A DNA stretch of 64,000 bases from Mycobacterium kubicae (GCF_015689175.1 NZ_CP065047.1:620001-684000); one strand, 5' to 3'; positions 1 through 9,164 are shown, counted from the first letter of the stretch. Made by a program: numbers and translations. Notes: generated by a model not told the origin, from the letters alone.

Positions 1-76
1 GACCCCCCGACCCCGACGGCAACGCGGGGCAATCCCTGGATCGACCGCCGGTCAGCGGAGACGGGCGAACGAAAAG

Positions 77-111
77 GACCGCCGCTGGAGTGAGGGGATC
101 CAGCGGCGGTC
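77..111 (+). terminator. Strong intrinsic terminator hairpin
   Basis: A perfect 13-bp inverted repeat (77-89 with 99-111) encloses a 9-nt loop and is followed by five T residues at 112-116. Four A residues at 72-75 precede it, so it could also act on the minus strand. It probably ends a plus-strand gene lying to the left of the window. Confidence 0.85.
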
Positions 112-137
112 TTTTTGGGGACGCGCCAACGTTGCCG

Positions 138-165
138 AATCCCCCGTTCTGAGGAGCGGGGGATT
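138..165. terminator. GC-rich hairpin, terminator-like
   Basis: A 9-bp perfect stem (138-146 with 157-165) with a 10-nt loop. There is no clear T-tract on either strand. It lies between two stronger hairpins and may be a back-up terminator or simply a structured spacer. Confidence 0.5.
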
Positions 166-188
166 TCGCATTTCCGGGGCACAAACGC

Positions 189-223
189 AAGATCCCCCCG
201 TCCGGAACGAACGGGGGGATCTT
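189..223 (-). terminator. Terminator hairpin downstream of fadE5
   Basis: A perfect 13-bp stem (189-201 with 211-223) with a 9-nt loop lies 13 bases beyond the fadE5 stop codon. On the minus strand it is followed by a modest T-containing stretch; on the plus strand by GTGTTTT. It is therefore likely bidirectional, with fadE5 as its main client. Confidence 0.75.
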
Positions 224-236
224 GTGTTTTCAGCCT

Positions 237-2072
237 TTAGAACGCGGCCTCGTCGAGCTCCATGACGTCGTTGTCCAGCGTCTCGATCACCTCGCGGGTG
301 CTGGTCAACAGCGGCAGGAAGTTCTTGGCGAAGAAGGACGCCACCGCGACCTTGCCCTCGTAGAAGGACCGCTCGGCACCGGTGGCACCGGCGTCCAGGG
401 CTTCCACGGCCACCGCGGCTTGACGCTGCAACAGCCAGCCGATGACCAGGTCACCGACGCTCATCAGGAAGCGCACCGAACCCAGGCCCACCTTGTACAG
501 GCTGGACACGTCCTCCTGCGCGGCCATCAGGTAGCCGGTCAGGGAAGCCGCCATCGCCTGGACGTCGGTCAGCGCCTTGGCCAGCAGCGCACGCTCGGTC
601 TTGAGCCGTCCGTTGCCGGACTCGCTGTCGACGAACTCCTGGATCTGGCTCGACACGTGGGCCAGCGCCACACCCTTGTCGCGGACGATCTTGCGGAAGA
701 AGAAGTCCTGGGCCTGGATGGCGGTGGTGCCTTCGTACAGGGAGTCGATCTTGGCGTCCCGGATGTACTGCTCGATCGGGTAGTCCTGCAAGAAGCCGGA
801 CCCACCGAAGGTCTGCAGGCTCTCGGTGAGCTTGGCATAGGCCTGCTCGGAGCCCACTCCCTTGACCACCGGCAGCATCAGGTCGTTGACCCGCACTGCC
901 AGGTCGGCGTCGATCCCGTGGATCGTCTCGGCGACCGCGGTGTCCTGGAAGGTGGCGGTGTACAGGTAGAGCGCGCGCAGGCCCTCGGCGTAAGCCTTCT
1001 GGGTCATCAGCGAACGACGCACGTCGGGGTGGTGGGTGATGGTCACCCGCGGCGCGGTCTTGTCGGTCATCTGGGTCAGGTCGGCACCCTGCACACGGGA
1101 CTTGGCGTACTCCAGCGCGTTGAGGTAGCCGGTCGACAGGGTGGCGATGGCCTTGGTGCCCACCATCATGCGCGCTTGCTCGATCACCTCGAACATCTGC
1201 GCGATGCCGTTGTGCACCTCACCGACCAGCCAGCCCTTGGCGGGCACTCCGTGCTGGCCGAAAGACAGCTCGCACGTGGTCGAGACCTTCAGACCCATCT
1301 TGTGCTCGACGTTGGTGACGAAGACGCCGTTGCGCTCGCCCAGCTCGCCGGTCTCGAAGTCGAACAGAACCTTCGGCACGAAGAACAGCGACAGTCCCTT
1401 GGTGCCGGGGCCGGCACCCTCGGGGCGGGCCAGCACCAGGTGGAAGATGTTCTCGAACAGGTCGTCGGAGTCAGCGGAGGTGATGAACCGCTTGACGCCG
1501 TCGATGTGCCAGGAACCGTCCTCCTGCTGCACGGCCTTGGTCCGGCCGGCGCCCACGTCCGAACCGGCGTCCGGCTCGGTGAGCACCATGGTCGAACCCC
1601 ACTGCCGCTCGGCGGCCAGCACGGCCCACTTCTTCTGCTCCTCGGTACCCAGGTGGTACAGGATGTTCGCGAAGCCTGCGCCACCGGCGTACATCCAGAC
1701 CGCCGGGTTGGCGCCCAGGATGTGTTCGTGCAGCGCCCACACCAACGACTTGGGCATCGGCATACCGCCGAGCGCCTCGTCGATGCCGGCCTTGTCCCAA
1801 CCGGCTTCCAGCACCGAGTGGACGGACTTCTTGAACGAATCCGGCAGCTTCACCGAGTGCGTCTTGGGGTCGAAGACCGGCGGGTTGCGGTCACCTTCGG
1901 TGAACGACTCGGCGATCGGACCTTCGGCTAGTCTGCTGACCTCGGCGAGCATCTCGCGGGCGGTGTCGACGTCCAGATCGCTGAATTCGCCGGCACCTAA
2001 AGCCTTGTCAACGCCCAATACCTCGAACAGGTTGAACTCCTGGTCGCGGACGTTGCTCTTGTAGTGGCTCAC
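237..2072 (-). CDS. fadE5: Acyl-CoA dehydrogenase FadE5
   Basis: Flavin-dependent acyl-CoA dehydrogenase for the first step of fatty-acid beta-oxidation in the cytoplasm. The GTG start at 2072 has a strong GAGGAGG ribosome site just upstream and gives 611 aa, the length I recall for M. tuberculosis FadE5 (Rv0244c). Visible are the N-terminal helical part, the FAD/substrate region around [12 protein letters not shown], and the C-terminal segment [15 protein letters not shown] that carries the expected catalytic Glu. The protein belongs to the large (about 600-aa) ACAD subgroup with an extra C-terminal domain. It is transcribed alone, ends at a strong hairpin, and is divergent from the oxygenase at 2276; the shared upstream region holds two operator-like repeats. 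Confidence 0.95.
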   Translation of the reverse strand: MSHYKSNVRDQEFNLFEVLGVDKALGAGEFSDLDVDTAREMLAEVSRLAEGPIAESFTEGDRNPPVFDPKTHSVKLPDSFKKSVHSVLEAGWDKAGIDEALGGMPMPKSLVWALHEHILGANPAVWMYAGGAGFANILYHLGTEEQKKWAVLAAERQWGSTMVLTEPDAGSDVGAGRTKAVQQEDGSWHIDGVKRFITSADSDDLFENIFHLVLARPEGAGPGTKGLSLFFVPKVLFDFETGELGERNGVFVTNVEHKMGLKVSTTCELSFGQHGVPAKGWLVGEVHNGIAQMFEVIEQARMMVGTKAIATLSTGYLNALEYAKSRVQGADLTQMTDKTAPRVTITHHPDVRRSLMTQKAYAEGLRALYLYTATFQDTAVAETIHGIDADLAVRVNDLMLPVVKGVGSEQAYAKLTESLQTFGGSGFLQDYPIEQYIRDAKIDSLYEGTTAIQAQDFFFRKIVRDKGVALAHVSSQIQEFVDSESGNGRLKTERALLAKALTDVQAMAASLTGYLMAAQEDVSSLYKVGLGSVRFLMSVGDLVIGWLLQRQAAVAVEALDAGATGAERSFYEGKVAVASFFAKNFLPLLTSTREVIETLDNDVMELDEAAF

Positions 2073-2124
2073 TACGTTCCTCCTCGTTGAGAATGCCACT
2101 TGACGGTTGGGTACTCGGGCTAAG

Positions 2125-2165
2125 TTACCCACCAGTAACACCGTTAAAATATACCGACCAGTAAC
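2125..2165 (-). promoter_or_regulatory. Tandem operator-like repeats upstream of fadE5
   Basis: Two copies of a 15-bp motif, TTACCCACCAGTAAC at 2125-2139 and ATACCGACCAGTAAC at 2151-2165, lie 26 bp apart, 53 bp upstream of the fadE5 start. Thirteen of 15 positions agree. The first copy is itself a TTAC-N6-GTAA inverted repeat, a layout typical of TetR-family operators. A fatty-acid-responsive TetR repressor is a reasonable candidate, but the binding protein cannot be named from sequence. Confidence 0.55.
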
Positions 2166-2208
2166 TTGAACGCAAGTCAGTGTGAGCTATATTTCACTGT
2201 CTAACTAA

Positions 2209-2220
2209 CCAACCGGTTGG
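2209..2220. promoter_or_regulatory. Perfect 12-bp palindrome CCAACCGGTTGG
   Basis: A self-complementary 12-bp sequence 55 bp upstream of the chosen oxygenase start, inside the fadE5/oxygenase divergent region. It could be an operator for the oxygenase gene, separate from the fadE5 repeats. Function is not shown by sequence. Confidence 0.35.
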
Positions 2221-2275
2221 GATGGCGGTGATCCCAGCTCTGGCATACCGGCTCACCTGCGACGATGATGATCCG

Positions 2276-3277
2276 ATGACTCGTGTGCGCAGCCTCACTG
2301 CACCGCCTGTTGTTGACCTGCGTCACGCTGCTAGCCCGCTGCGCGACAGCCTTCGAGCGGCCGCGCACGAAGTCGGATTTTTCTATCTGGTGGGGCACGG
2401 CGTGCCGGCCGAACAGGTCGCCGGCGTCCTGCGGGCGGCGCGCAGGCTGTTCGCCCTGCCGCAGGCCGAGAAGGACGCCGTGGCGATGGTGCGCAGCCCG
2501 CATTTCCGCGGCTACACCCGGCTGGGCGGTGAGCTGACGCGCGGGGAAGTGGACTGGCGCGAACAGATCGACATCGGTCCACAGCGACCACCGATCGGCG
2601 GCCCCGAAAAGCCGGATTACCTGTGGCTGCAGGGCCCCAACCAGTGGCCGGCGGCACTGCCCGAGCTACCCGGCGTGATCGCCGACTGGGACGCCGCACT
2701 CTCGGGCGTGTCCCGCACCCTGCTCGGCCATTGGGCGGCCGCCCTGGGCAGCCGGCCCGACGTCTTCGAACCAGCCTTCGCCCATACCCCGGCCACGCTG
2801 ATCAAGGTCATCCGCTATCCCGCGGCCGCGGCCAGCACCCAGGGTGTCGGTGCGCACCGGGATTCCGGCGTGCTGACTCTGCTGCTGGCCGAGCCGGGTA
2901 GTCGGGGCCTGCAGGTGCGACCGCGCGACTCAGCGGAATGGATCGAGGTGCCGCCGGTCGACGGAGCCTTGATCGTCAACATCGGCGAACTGCTCGAGGT
3001 CGCCACGGGCGGTTACCTACGCGCCACTGAGCACCGGGTGGACCTGAGCCATTCGTCGGCCGAGCGGATCTCGGTGGCGTATTTCTTCAATCCGCGCCTG
3101 GATGCGCGCCTGCCCATGTTGGCGTTGCCGCCGGAACTGGCGGTCGGCGCAGCACCGCCGCAGGATCCGTCGGATCCCATCTTCTCGGTGTATGGCCGCA
3201 ACGCGTGGAAGAGTAGGTTGCGCGCACACCCCGACGTGGCACGCGCCCACGGCTACTCGCCGGGTAATGTCGGATAG
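2276..3277 (+). CDS. Isopenicillin-N-synthase-like 2OG-Fe(II) oxygenase
   Basis: Non-heme iron, 2-oxoglutarate-dependent oxygenase of unknown substrate. The N-terminal DIOX_N-like region opens with PPVVDLRH. The iron ligands are visible as GAHRDSG (H-x-D) and the distal His in ATEHRVD, followed by the 2OG-binding R-x-S in ERISVAYFF. The ATG at 2276 gives 333 aa, close to the usual 320-350 aa; an in-frame ATG at 2222 would add 18 unconserved-looking residues. No good ribosome site precedes either start. The gene lies between fadE5 and the flavin reductase, which are neighbours in M. tuberculosis as I recall it, so it looks like an accessory insertion or a gene lost in that lineage. Confidence 0.85.
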   Translation: MTRVRSLTAPPVVDLRHAASPLRDSLRAAAHEVGFFYLVGHGVPAEQVAGVLRAARRLFALPQAEKDAVAMVRSPHFRGYTRLGGELTRGEVDWREQIDIGPQRPPIGGPEKPDYLWLQGPNQWPAALPELPGVIADWDAALSGVSRTLLGHWAAALGSRPDVFEPAFAHTPATLIKVIRYPAAAASTQGVGAHRDSGVLTLLLAEPGSRGLQVRPRDSAEWIEVPPVDGALIVNIGELLEVATGGYLRATEHRVDLSHSSAERISVAYFFNPRLDARLPMLALPPELAVGAAPPQDPSDPIFSVYGRNAWKSRLRAHPDVARAHGYSPGNVG

Positions 3278-3310
3278 GAGAATCCCGTTCTCGGCTACAA
3301 GGGGCAATGA

Positions 3311-3805
<495 letters not shown>

Positions 3806-3808
3806 GGC

Positions 3809-4555
3809 TCAGCGCCGGAACAGCTTGTTGCCCAGCCAGACGATCGGGTCGTACTTGCGGTCGACGACCCGTTCTTTCATCGGGATCAGCGCATTGTCGG
3901 TGATCTTGATGTTCTCCGGGCACACCTCGGTACAGCACTTGGTGATGTTGCAGTAGCCCAGGCCGTGCTCGTCCTGCGCCTGGTTGCGCCGGTCGAGTGT
4001 GTCGAGGGGATGCATCGAGAGTTCGGCGATCCGCATCAGGTAGCGCGGTCCGGCGAACGCCTGCTTGTTCTCCTCGTGGTCGCGCACCACGTGGCAGACG
4101 TTTTGGCACAGGAAGCATTCGATGCACTTGCGGAACTCCTGCGGGCGCTGCACGTCGATCTGCGCCATCCGGTACTCACCCGGCTGTAGTTCCTTCGGCG
4201 GTGCGAAAGCCGGTATCTCCCTGGCTTTCTCGTAGTTGAAGGAGACATCGGTCACCAGGTCCCGGATCACCGGGAAGGTCCGCATCGGGGTGACGGTGAC
4301 AACCTCGTCTTCGGCGAAAGTCGACATGCGCGTCATGCACATCAGCCGCGGTTTGCCGTTGATCTCCGCCGAGCAGGACCCGCACTTGCCTGCCTTGCAG
4401 TTCCAGCGCACCGCGAGGTCGGGCGCCTTGGTCTGTTGCAGGCGGATGATGATGTCGAGCACCACCTCGCCCTCGTTGACCTCCACGGTGAAGTCTTTGA
4501 GCTCACCGCCGTCTTGGTCGCCGCGCCACACGCGCATGCTCGCGTTGTAGGTCAT
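3809..4555 (-). CDS. sdhB1: Succinate dehydrogenase iron-sulfur subunit (Sdh1)
   Basis: Electron-transfer subunit of succinate:quinone oxidoreductase, linking the flavoprotein to the membrane anchor. The 248-aa protein has the plant-type [2Fe-2S] loop CKAGKCGSC, then two C-terminal cysteine clusters, CIECFLCQNVC and CCTEVCPENI, for the remaining Fe-S centres. Its ATG overlaps the last base of the flavoprotein stop (TGATG), so translation is coupled. It is the last gene of a minus-strand operon that runs from 7710. Orthologous to Rv0247c. Confidence 0.95.
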   Translation of the reverse strand: MTYNASMRVWRGDQDGGELKDFTVEVNEGEVVLDIIIRLQQTKAPDLAVRWNCKAGKCGSCSAEINGKPRLMCMTRMSTFAEDEVVTVTPMRTFPVIRDLVTDVSFNYEKAREIPAFAPPKELQPGEYRMAQIDVQRPQEFRKCIECFLCQNVCHVVRDHEENKQAFAGPRYLMRIAELSMHPLDTLDRRNQAQDEHGLGYCNITKCCTEVCPENIKITDNALIPMKERVVDRKYDPIVWLGNKLFRR

Positions 4556-6471
4556 CAGCCTCTCCGTCCTGGATGGTCGGCCAGCTCTTCGTCGGTGTAG
4601 TACTTCTCCAACTCCGCGATATCAAACGTTTCCAGCAGATCTGGTCGCATCGGGACTTGTGGCTGGTGCGTGATGGTGATGTGCGGACCGTCCACCTCGG
4701 CGTTGTTCACCCGGCAGGCCAGCAGGGTCTTGCGCCAATTGGCGTCCATGCTCGGGTGGTCATCACGGGTGTGACCGCCACGGCTTTCGGTGCGTTCCAG
4801 CGCGGCGCGGGCCACGCATTCGCTGACCAACAGCATGTTGCGCAGGTCGATCGACAGGTTCCAGCCCGGGTTGTACGGGCGGTCGCCGTCGACTTGCACG
4901 TTCTGATACCGCTTCCACAGCTCGTCGAGCAGCTTCAGCGCTTTGGTGATCTCGTCCTCCTTGCGGATGATGCCGACCAGGTCGTTCATCACCTGCTGCA
5001 GGTCCAGTTGCAACGCGTACGGGTTCTCCGGGGCCGACCCGTCCGTCGGGCCCTCGAACGCCTTGAGCGCCATCTTGGCCGCGGCGTCCACGGCCTCCTC
5101 GGACACCGCGGGACGGTTGTTCAGCGCCCGTACGTAGTCGGCCGCGCCCAAGCCGGCGCGCCGGCCGAACACCAGCAGGTCGGACAGGGAGTTGCCGCCC
5201 AGCCGGTTGGAGCCGTGCATGCCCCCGGAGCACTCGCCGGCGGCGAACAGCCCGGGCACCGTGGCCGCACCGGTGTCGGCGTCGACCTCGACACCGCCCA
5301 TCACGTAATGGCAGGTCGGCCCGACTTCCATCGGCTCCTTGGTGATGTCGACTCCGGCCAGTTCCTTGAACTGGTGGTACATCGACGGCAGCCGGCGGTT
5401 GATCTCCGCCGCGGTCAACCGCGAGGCGATGTCCAGGTAGACGCCCCCGTGCGGGGTGCCGCGGCCGGCCTTGACCTCTGAGTTGATGGCGCGCGCCACC
5501 TCGTCGCGGGGCAACAGGTCCGGGGTGCGGCGGGCCGAGTCGTTGTCTTTGAGCCACTCGTCGGCTTCTTGCTCGGTCTCGGCGTACTGGCCTTTGAACA
5601 CCGGCGGGATGTACTCGAACATGAACCGCTTGCCCTCGGAGTTCTTCAGCACGCCGCCGTCACCGCGCACACCCTCGGTGACCAGAATCCCCTTCACGCT
5701 GGGCGGCCACACCATGCCGGTCGGGTGGAACTGGACGAACTCCATGTTGATCAGCGACGCCCCGGCGCGCAGCGCCAACGCGTGTCCGTCGCCGGTGTAC
5801 TCCCAGGAGTTGGAGGTCACCTTGAACGACTTGCCGATGCCACCGGTGGCGAGCACCACCGCGGGGGCCTCGAACAGCACGAAACGGCCGCTGACACGCC
5901 AGTAGCCGAACGCCCCGGAGATGGCGTCCCCGTCTTTGAGGAGTTCGGTGATCGCGCATTCGGCGAATACCTTGATCCGTGCCTCATAGTCACCGAGTTC
6001 GGCGAAATCCTCCTGCTGCAGCGAGACGATCTTCTGCTGCATGGTGCGGATCAGCTCCAGGCCGGTGCGGTCACCGACGTGCGCCAAGCGGGGATAGGTG
6101 TGCCCGCCGAAGTTGCGCTGACTGATCTTGCCGTCCTTGGTGCGGTCGAACAGCGCGCCGTAGGTCTCGAGCTCCCAGACCCGGTCTGGCGCCTCTTTGG
6201 CGTGCAGTTCAGCCATGCGCCAGTTGTTCAGGAACTTCCCGCCGCGCATCGTGTCGCCGAAGTGGGTCTTCCAGTTGTCTTTCGGGTTGGTGTTGCCCAT
6301 CGCGGCCGCGCAGCCGCCTTCGGCCATCACCGTGTGCGCCTTGCCGAACAGCGACTTGGAGACCACCGCGACCTTCAGGCCGCGTTCGCGCGCCTCGATG
6401 ACCGCACGCAATCCAGCGCCGCCGGCACCGATGACGACGACGTCGTAGGAGTGCCGTTCGACCTCAACCAT
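4555..6471 (-). CDS. sdhA1: Succinate dehydrogenase flavoprotein subunit (Sdh1)
   Basis: Catalytic subunit that oxidises succinate to fumarate with covalently bound FAD. The 638-aa sequence starts with a dinucleotide-binding motif (VVVIGAGGAGLRAVIEA), has the FAD-attachment neighbourhood SKSLFGKAHTVMAEGG, the active-site region HPTGMVWPPS, and C-terminal GGHTRDDHPSMD. It is the Rv0248c-type enzyme, distinct from the classical sdhCDAB set. It lies 39 bp downstream of the membrane anchor gene and is fused by a one-base overlap to the iron-sulfur gene. Confidence 0.95.
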   Translation of the reverse strand: MVEVERHSYDVVVIGAGGAGLRAVIEARERGLKVAVVSKSLFGKAHTVMAEGGCAAAMGNTNPKDNWKTHFGDTMRGGKFLNNWRMAELHAKEAPDRVWELETYGALFDRTKDGKISQRNFGGHTYPRLAHVGDRTGLELIRTMQQKIVSLQQEDFAELGDYEARIKVFAECAITELLKDGDAISGAFGYWRVSGRFVLFEAPAVVLATGGIGKSFKVTSNSWEYTGDGHALALRAGASLINMEFVQFHPTGMVWPPSVKGILVTEGVRGDGGVLKNSEGKRFMFEYIPPVFKGQYAETEQEADEWLKDNDSARRTPDLLPRDEVARAINSEVKAGRGTPHGGVYLDIASRLTAAEINRRLPSMYHQFKELAGVDITKEPMEVGPTCHYVMGGVEVDADTGAATVPGLFAAGECSGGMHGSNRLGGNSLSDLLVFGRRAGLGAADYVRALNNRPAVSEEAVDAAAKMALKAFEGPTDGSAPENPYALQLDLQQVMNDLVGIIRKEDEITKALKLLDELWKRYQNVQVDGDRPYNPGWNLSIDLRNMLLVSECVARAALERTESRGGHTRDDHPSMDANWRKTLLACRVNNAEVDGPHITITHQPQVPMRPDLLETFDIAELEKYYTDEELADHPGRRG

Positions 6472-6510
6472 GAATCCTCGCTTGCTTAATTCTGTTGATA
6501 CTCGGTTGGC

Positions 6511-7335
6511 TTAGGCGCCAACAAATCTCAGGTCGGTGATGGTGCCGCTGGCCACCAGCATGATGTAGAAGTCGGTCAGCGACAGCGTGCCCAGCGTGAT
6601 CCACGCGAACATCATGTGCCGAGTATTCAGCTTGCTGACCTGGGTCCAAATCCAGTAGCGCACCGGGTGTTTGGAGAAATGCTTGAGCCGCCCACCGGTG
6701 ACGTGCCGGCACGAGTGGCAGGAGATGGTGTAGGCCCAGAGCAGCACCACGTTGGTCACCAAAATGATGTTGCCCAAACCGAATCCGAAGCCCGACGGCG
6801 AATGGAACGCCATGATCGCGTCATAGGTGTTGATCAGCGACACGATCGTTGCGAAGTAGAAGAAGTACCGGTGGCTGTTCTGAAAGATCAACGGAAATCG
6901 CGTTTCACCGGTGTAGTGCTCGCGCGGTTCGGGAACCGCGCAGCCAGTCGGTGACTGCCACACCGACCGGTAGTAAGCCTTGCGGTAGTAGTAACACGTG
7001 ATCCGGAATCCGAGCAGGAACGGTAATACCAACGCGCCCAACGGAATCCACCACGGGAAATGCCCGAACCAGACACCCAGGTGGCTTGCGCCCGGGGCGC
7101 ACGAGGCGCTCACGCACGGCGAATAGAACGGTGTCAGGTAGTGGTACTTGTCCACCCAGTAGGCGCTGCCCCAGAAGGCGCGGGTCGTCGCGTAGACGAT
7201 GAACGCCAATAACCCGAGGTTCGTTACTAGTGGTGGCCACCACCATGCGTCATCTCGGAGAGTCCGTTTGGGTATCTGGGCTCTCGTGGGTGAGAAAACG
7301 CCGGAGGCAGGACGGTTCGCCGCGGGTGCGCTCAT
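6511..7335 (-). CDS. sdhC1: Succinate dehydrogenase membrane anchor (Sdh1)
   Basis: Membrane subunit that anchors the dehydrogenase and reduces menaquinone. The 274-aa protein has about five hydrophobic segments (near residues 35-50, 85-105, 155-175, 185-205 and 240-260). It carries an unusual SCHSCRHVTGG stretch between helices; I recall that the M. smegmatis Sdh1 structure has a Rieske-type [2Fe-2S] centre inside this subunit, and Cys/His residues here could be its ligands. ATG at 7335 is preferred to an upstream TTG at 7338; GAGGAA lies upstream. There is one anchor gene rather than separate sdhC and sdhD. Orthologous to Rv0249c. Confidence 0.9.
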   Translation of the reverse strand: MSAPAANRPASGVFSPTRAQIPKRTLRDDAWWWPPLVTNLGLLAFIVYATTRAFWGSAYWVDKYHYLTPFYSPCVSASCAPGASHLGVWFGHFPWWIPLGALVLPFLLGFRITCYYYRKAYYRSVWQSPTGCAVPEPREHYTGETRFPLIFQNSHRYFFYFATIVSLINTYDAIMAFHSPSGFGFGLGNIILVTNVVLLWAYTISCHSCRHVTGGRLKHFSKHPVRYWIWTQVSKLNTRHMMFAWITLGTLSLTDFYIMLVASGTITDLRFVGA

Positions 7336-7413
7336 CAAGTGTTCCTCTTCGAACAGGGCTGTCTGTCGAAGGGTACACAGCAGAAGTGCCCCGGACTGAG
7401 GCGGGCGTCGCTG

Positions 7414-7710
7414 TCAGGCCCGGTTGTGACCTCCGACACCTTCGTCGTCGACATCGCGCCAGAAGTCGCTGTCGTATTGGGTGTCTGGGATGGCGATCTT
7501 CTCGCCGGACTGATGCACGGTCGCGCGAGCAAGGTCCAGTTCGGAGACGTCGCTGTCCAGCAGCTGGATGTCGCTGAGAATGCGGTCGGCGTCGATGGCG
7601 ATGCGACGCGTCGCGGGGTTGTCGCCGTACCGCGCCTTCAGTGAGGTCACGCACCGCCGCAAGCCGCCGATGAGGTCGTGCAGTTCGGCGAGTTCAGTCG
7701 TGGTGGACAA
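7414..7710 (-). CDS. Small conserved protein, first gene of sdh1 operon
   Basis: A 98-aa soluble acidic protein of unknown function, orthologous to Rv0250c. It starts with TTG at 7710 (STTTELAELHDLIGGL follows), 8 nt after a GGGAG ribosome site; longer starts in the frame run into unrelated antisense sequence of the next gene. The sequence is helical, with ATRRIAIDADRIL in the middle and an acidic tail DSDFWRDVDDEGVGG. It lies 78 bp upstream of sdhC1, so it is probably co-transcribed and may be an accessory or assembly factor, but no motif proves this. Confidence 0.85.
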   Translation of the reverse strand: MSTTTELAELHDLIGGLRRCVTSLKARYGDNPATRRIAIDADRILSDIQLLDSDVSELDLARATVHQSGEKIAIPDTQYDSDFWRDVDDEGVGGHNRA

Positions 7711-7758
7711 AGCATGCTCCCTGGGGCTGAAGGTGTTACGGATCACAGTACGTCCTCG

Positions 7759-7764
7759 ATAGTA
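7759..7764 (-). promoter_or_regulatory. Candidate -10 element of the sdh1 operon
   Basis: On the minus strand TACTAT fits the mycobacterial -10 pattern TANNNT and sits about 50 bp upstream of the TTG start at 7710. I see no convincing -35. Predicted leader length is about 40 nt. Confidence 0.35.
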
Positions 7765-7824
7765 TCCAGAGTCTCCGTCAGACGTCGGACAACTCATGTC
7801 GCCCGGACAGAAAGCGATGTCTTC

Positions 7825-8607
7825 ATGTCTTTTGAGGCAGGTCAAGCCGCGGCCGCCCAGCGCGCTCAAACATTGCTCGAGCTGCACCGGCCGGGCGATC
7901 CGGTGGTGTTGCCGACGGTCTGGGACGCCTGGTCGGCGCGACTGGCCGTCGACGCCGGCTTCGCGGCCCTCACGGTGGGCAGCCACCCGATGGCCGACTC
8001 GATCGGCAAAAGTGACAACGAGGGAATGTCGTTCGAGGACGTTTTGACGCGCGTCGCTCAGATCACCGCCGCGGTCTCGGAGAGTGGCCAGGTCCCGGTC
8101 TCGGTCGACATCGAATCCGGCTACGGGCTGCCGGCGCAGCAGTTGATCGAGGGACTGTTGGAAGTCGGCGCCGTCGGGCTCAATATCGAGGACACCGTGC
8201 ACTCAGAAGGCAAGCGGTTGCGCTCCTCTGCGGAGCATGCCGAATTGGTGGCCGCATTGCGCTCGGCTGCCGATGCCGCGGGGGTGCATGTGGTGATCAA
8301 CGCGCGCACCGACATCTTCTTAAACCAGGACGGTGACGAATCCGACCGGTTCGAGCGGGCGGTGGCCACGTTGACCGAGGCCGCCGCGGCCGGCGCCGAC
8401 GTCTTGTATCCGGTGGCTCGTCACGACCGGGAAACGTTGCGCCGCTTGGCCGCGGCGTTGCCGCTGCCCATCAATGCCATTGCGGTGCCCGATGAAGACG
8501 ACTTCGCCTCCTTCGGACCGCTGGGCGTGGGACGGATCAGCTTCGGGCCGTTCTGGCAGTACGCGCTGTCGGCGCATTCCAAAGAGCTGCTGGCCCGCTG
8601 GCGCTGA
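7825..8607 (+). CDS. Isocitrate lyase/PEP mutase superfamily protein
   Basis: A 260-aa TIM-barrel protein of the PEP mutase/2-methylisocitrate lyase superfamily. It shows VSVDIESGYG (metal-site motif, with Glu where lyases often have Asp), GLNIEDT and the INARTDIF strand. The catalytic loop reads SEGKRLRS rather than the KKCGH seen in isocitrate lyase, so a lyase using the loop Cys is unlikely. A C-C or P-C bond-cleaving role on a small oxo-acid is possible; the substrate is unknown. ATG at 7825 begins MSFEAGQ; no strong ribosome site is visible. I do not recall this gene at the matching place in M. tuberculosis. Confidence 0.85.
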   Translation: MSFEAGQAAAAQRAQTLLELHRPGDPVVLPTVWDAWSARLAVDAGFAALTVGSHPMADSIGKSDNEGMSFEDVLTRVAQITAAVSESGQVPVSVDIESGYGLPAQQLIEGLLEVGAVGLNIEDTVHSEGKRLRSSAEHAELVAALRSAADAAGVHVVINARTDIFLNQDGDESDRFERAVATLTEAAAAGADVLYPVARHDRETLRRLAAALPLPINAIAVPDEDDFASFGPLGVGRISFGPFWQYALSAHSKELLARWR

Positions 8608-8621
8608 CCGCCGGACCAAAA

Positions 8622-8645
8622 CGGCGGGGCCTGGTGGCCCCGCCG
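8622..8645 (-). terminator. Terminator between PEP-mutase-like gene and hsp20
   Basis: A perfect 10-bp GC stem (8622-8631 with 8636-8645) with a TGGT loop lies between two convergent genes. On the minus strand it is followed by TTTT, giving a standard intrinsic terminator for hsp20. It may also stop plus-strand transcripts, as T-less hairpins often do in mycobacteria. Confidence 0.8.
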
Positions 8646-8659
8646 CGTCGGTCCGCGAA

Positions 8660-9097
8660 CTACTTGGTGATCGCGATGCGCTGTGGCTGGTTGCCGGCGT
8701 AGGCCCCGGCGACCCGGACGGTCAATACGCCAGCGTCATAGGAAGCCGAAACCGCCTCGCCGGTGACGTGCGCGGGCAACTGGAAGGACCGGCGGAAGGA
8801 TCCATAGCGGATCTCTCGCAGGGTGCGTCCGTCCTTGTCTTCCTGGTGTTCGTCGCGGTGTTCGCCGTGGATGACCAGGCGGCCCCGGTCCAGCTCGACG
8901 TTGACGTCCTTCTCCACGTCGACCCCCGGCAGCTCCAGCCGGACGACGGCGTCGTCGCCGTCCTTGACGACTTCCGCTGCGGGGTTGAAGTCGCTGGTCA
9001 CAGGCTTGTACCAGTCCAATGCAGCCGGACCGAAGAAGTCACGCAGCCACCGGTCGGTGTCCCATGCGGATCGTGACCATAGGGCAAGGTTGCTCAT
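8660..9097 (-). CDS. hsp20: Hsp20-family small heat shock protein (Acr2-like)
   Basis: ATP-independent holdase chaperone with an alpha-crystallin domain (roughly residues 36-130). The 145-aa protein matches the remembered Rv0251c (Acr2/HrpA) along its length, with a few short gaps. Characteristic stretches are VVRLELPGVDV, the IREIRYGSF-like loop (LREIRYGSFRRSF) and DAGVLTVRV, the last giving the conserved L-x-V-like strand. The tail IAITK supplies an I-x-I motif for oligomer contacts. A good AGGAG site precedes the ATG, and a SigH/SigE-type promoter lies upstream, consistent with stress induction. Confidence 0.95.
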   Translation of the reverse strand: MSNLALWSRSAWDTDRWLRDFFGPAALDWYKPVTSDFNPAAEVVKDGDDAVVRLELPGVDVEKDVNVELDRGRLVIHGEHRDEHQEDKDGRTLREIRYGSFRRSFQLPAHVTGEAVSASYDAGVLTVRVAGAYAGNQPQRIAITK

Positions 9098-9134
9098 GGA
9101 TAACTCCTTACTTTTCGTTGTGAGTTAGCTGTGC

Positions 9135-9153
9135 CCGACCCTGTTCTGGTCGG
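9135..9153 (-). promoter_or_regulatory. Hairpin in hsp20 5' leader
   Basis: A 6-bp inverted repeat CCGACC/GGTCGG with a 7-nt loop falls close to the predicted 5' end of the hsp20 mRNA. It does not cover the ribosome site, so it is more likely to affect mRNA stability than to be a thermometer. Confidence 0.4.
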
Positions 9154-9164
9154 CTATCCGAATA

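Noticed and set aside
222..1931. A 569-aa open frame on the plus strand opposite fadE5
   Set aside because: It is antisense to a well-recognised gene, its His/Gly/Arg-rich translation matches no family, and long antisense frames are expected at this GC content.
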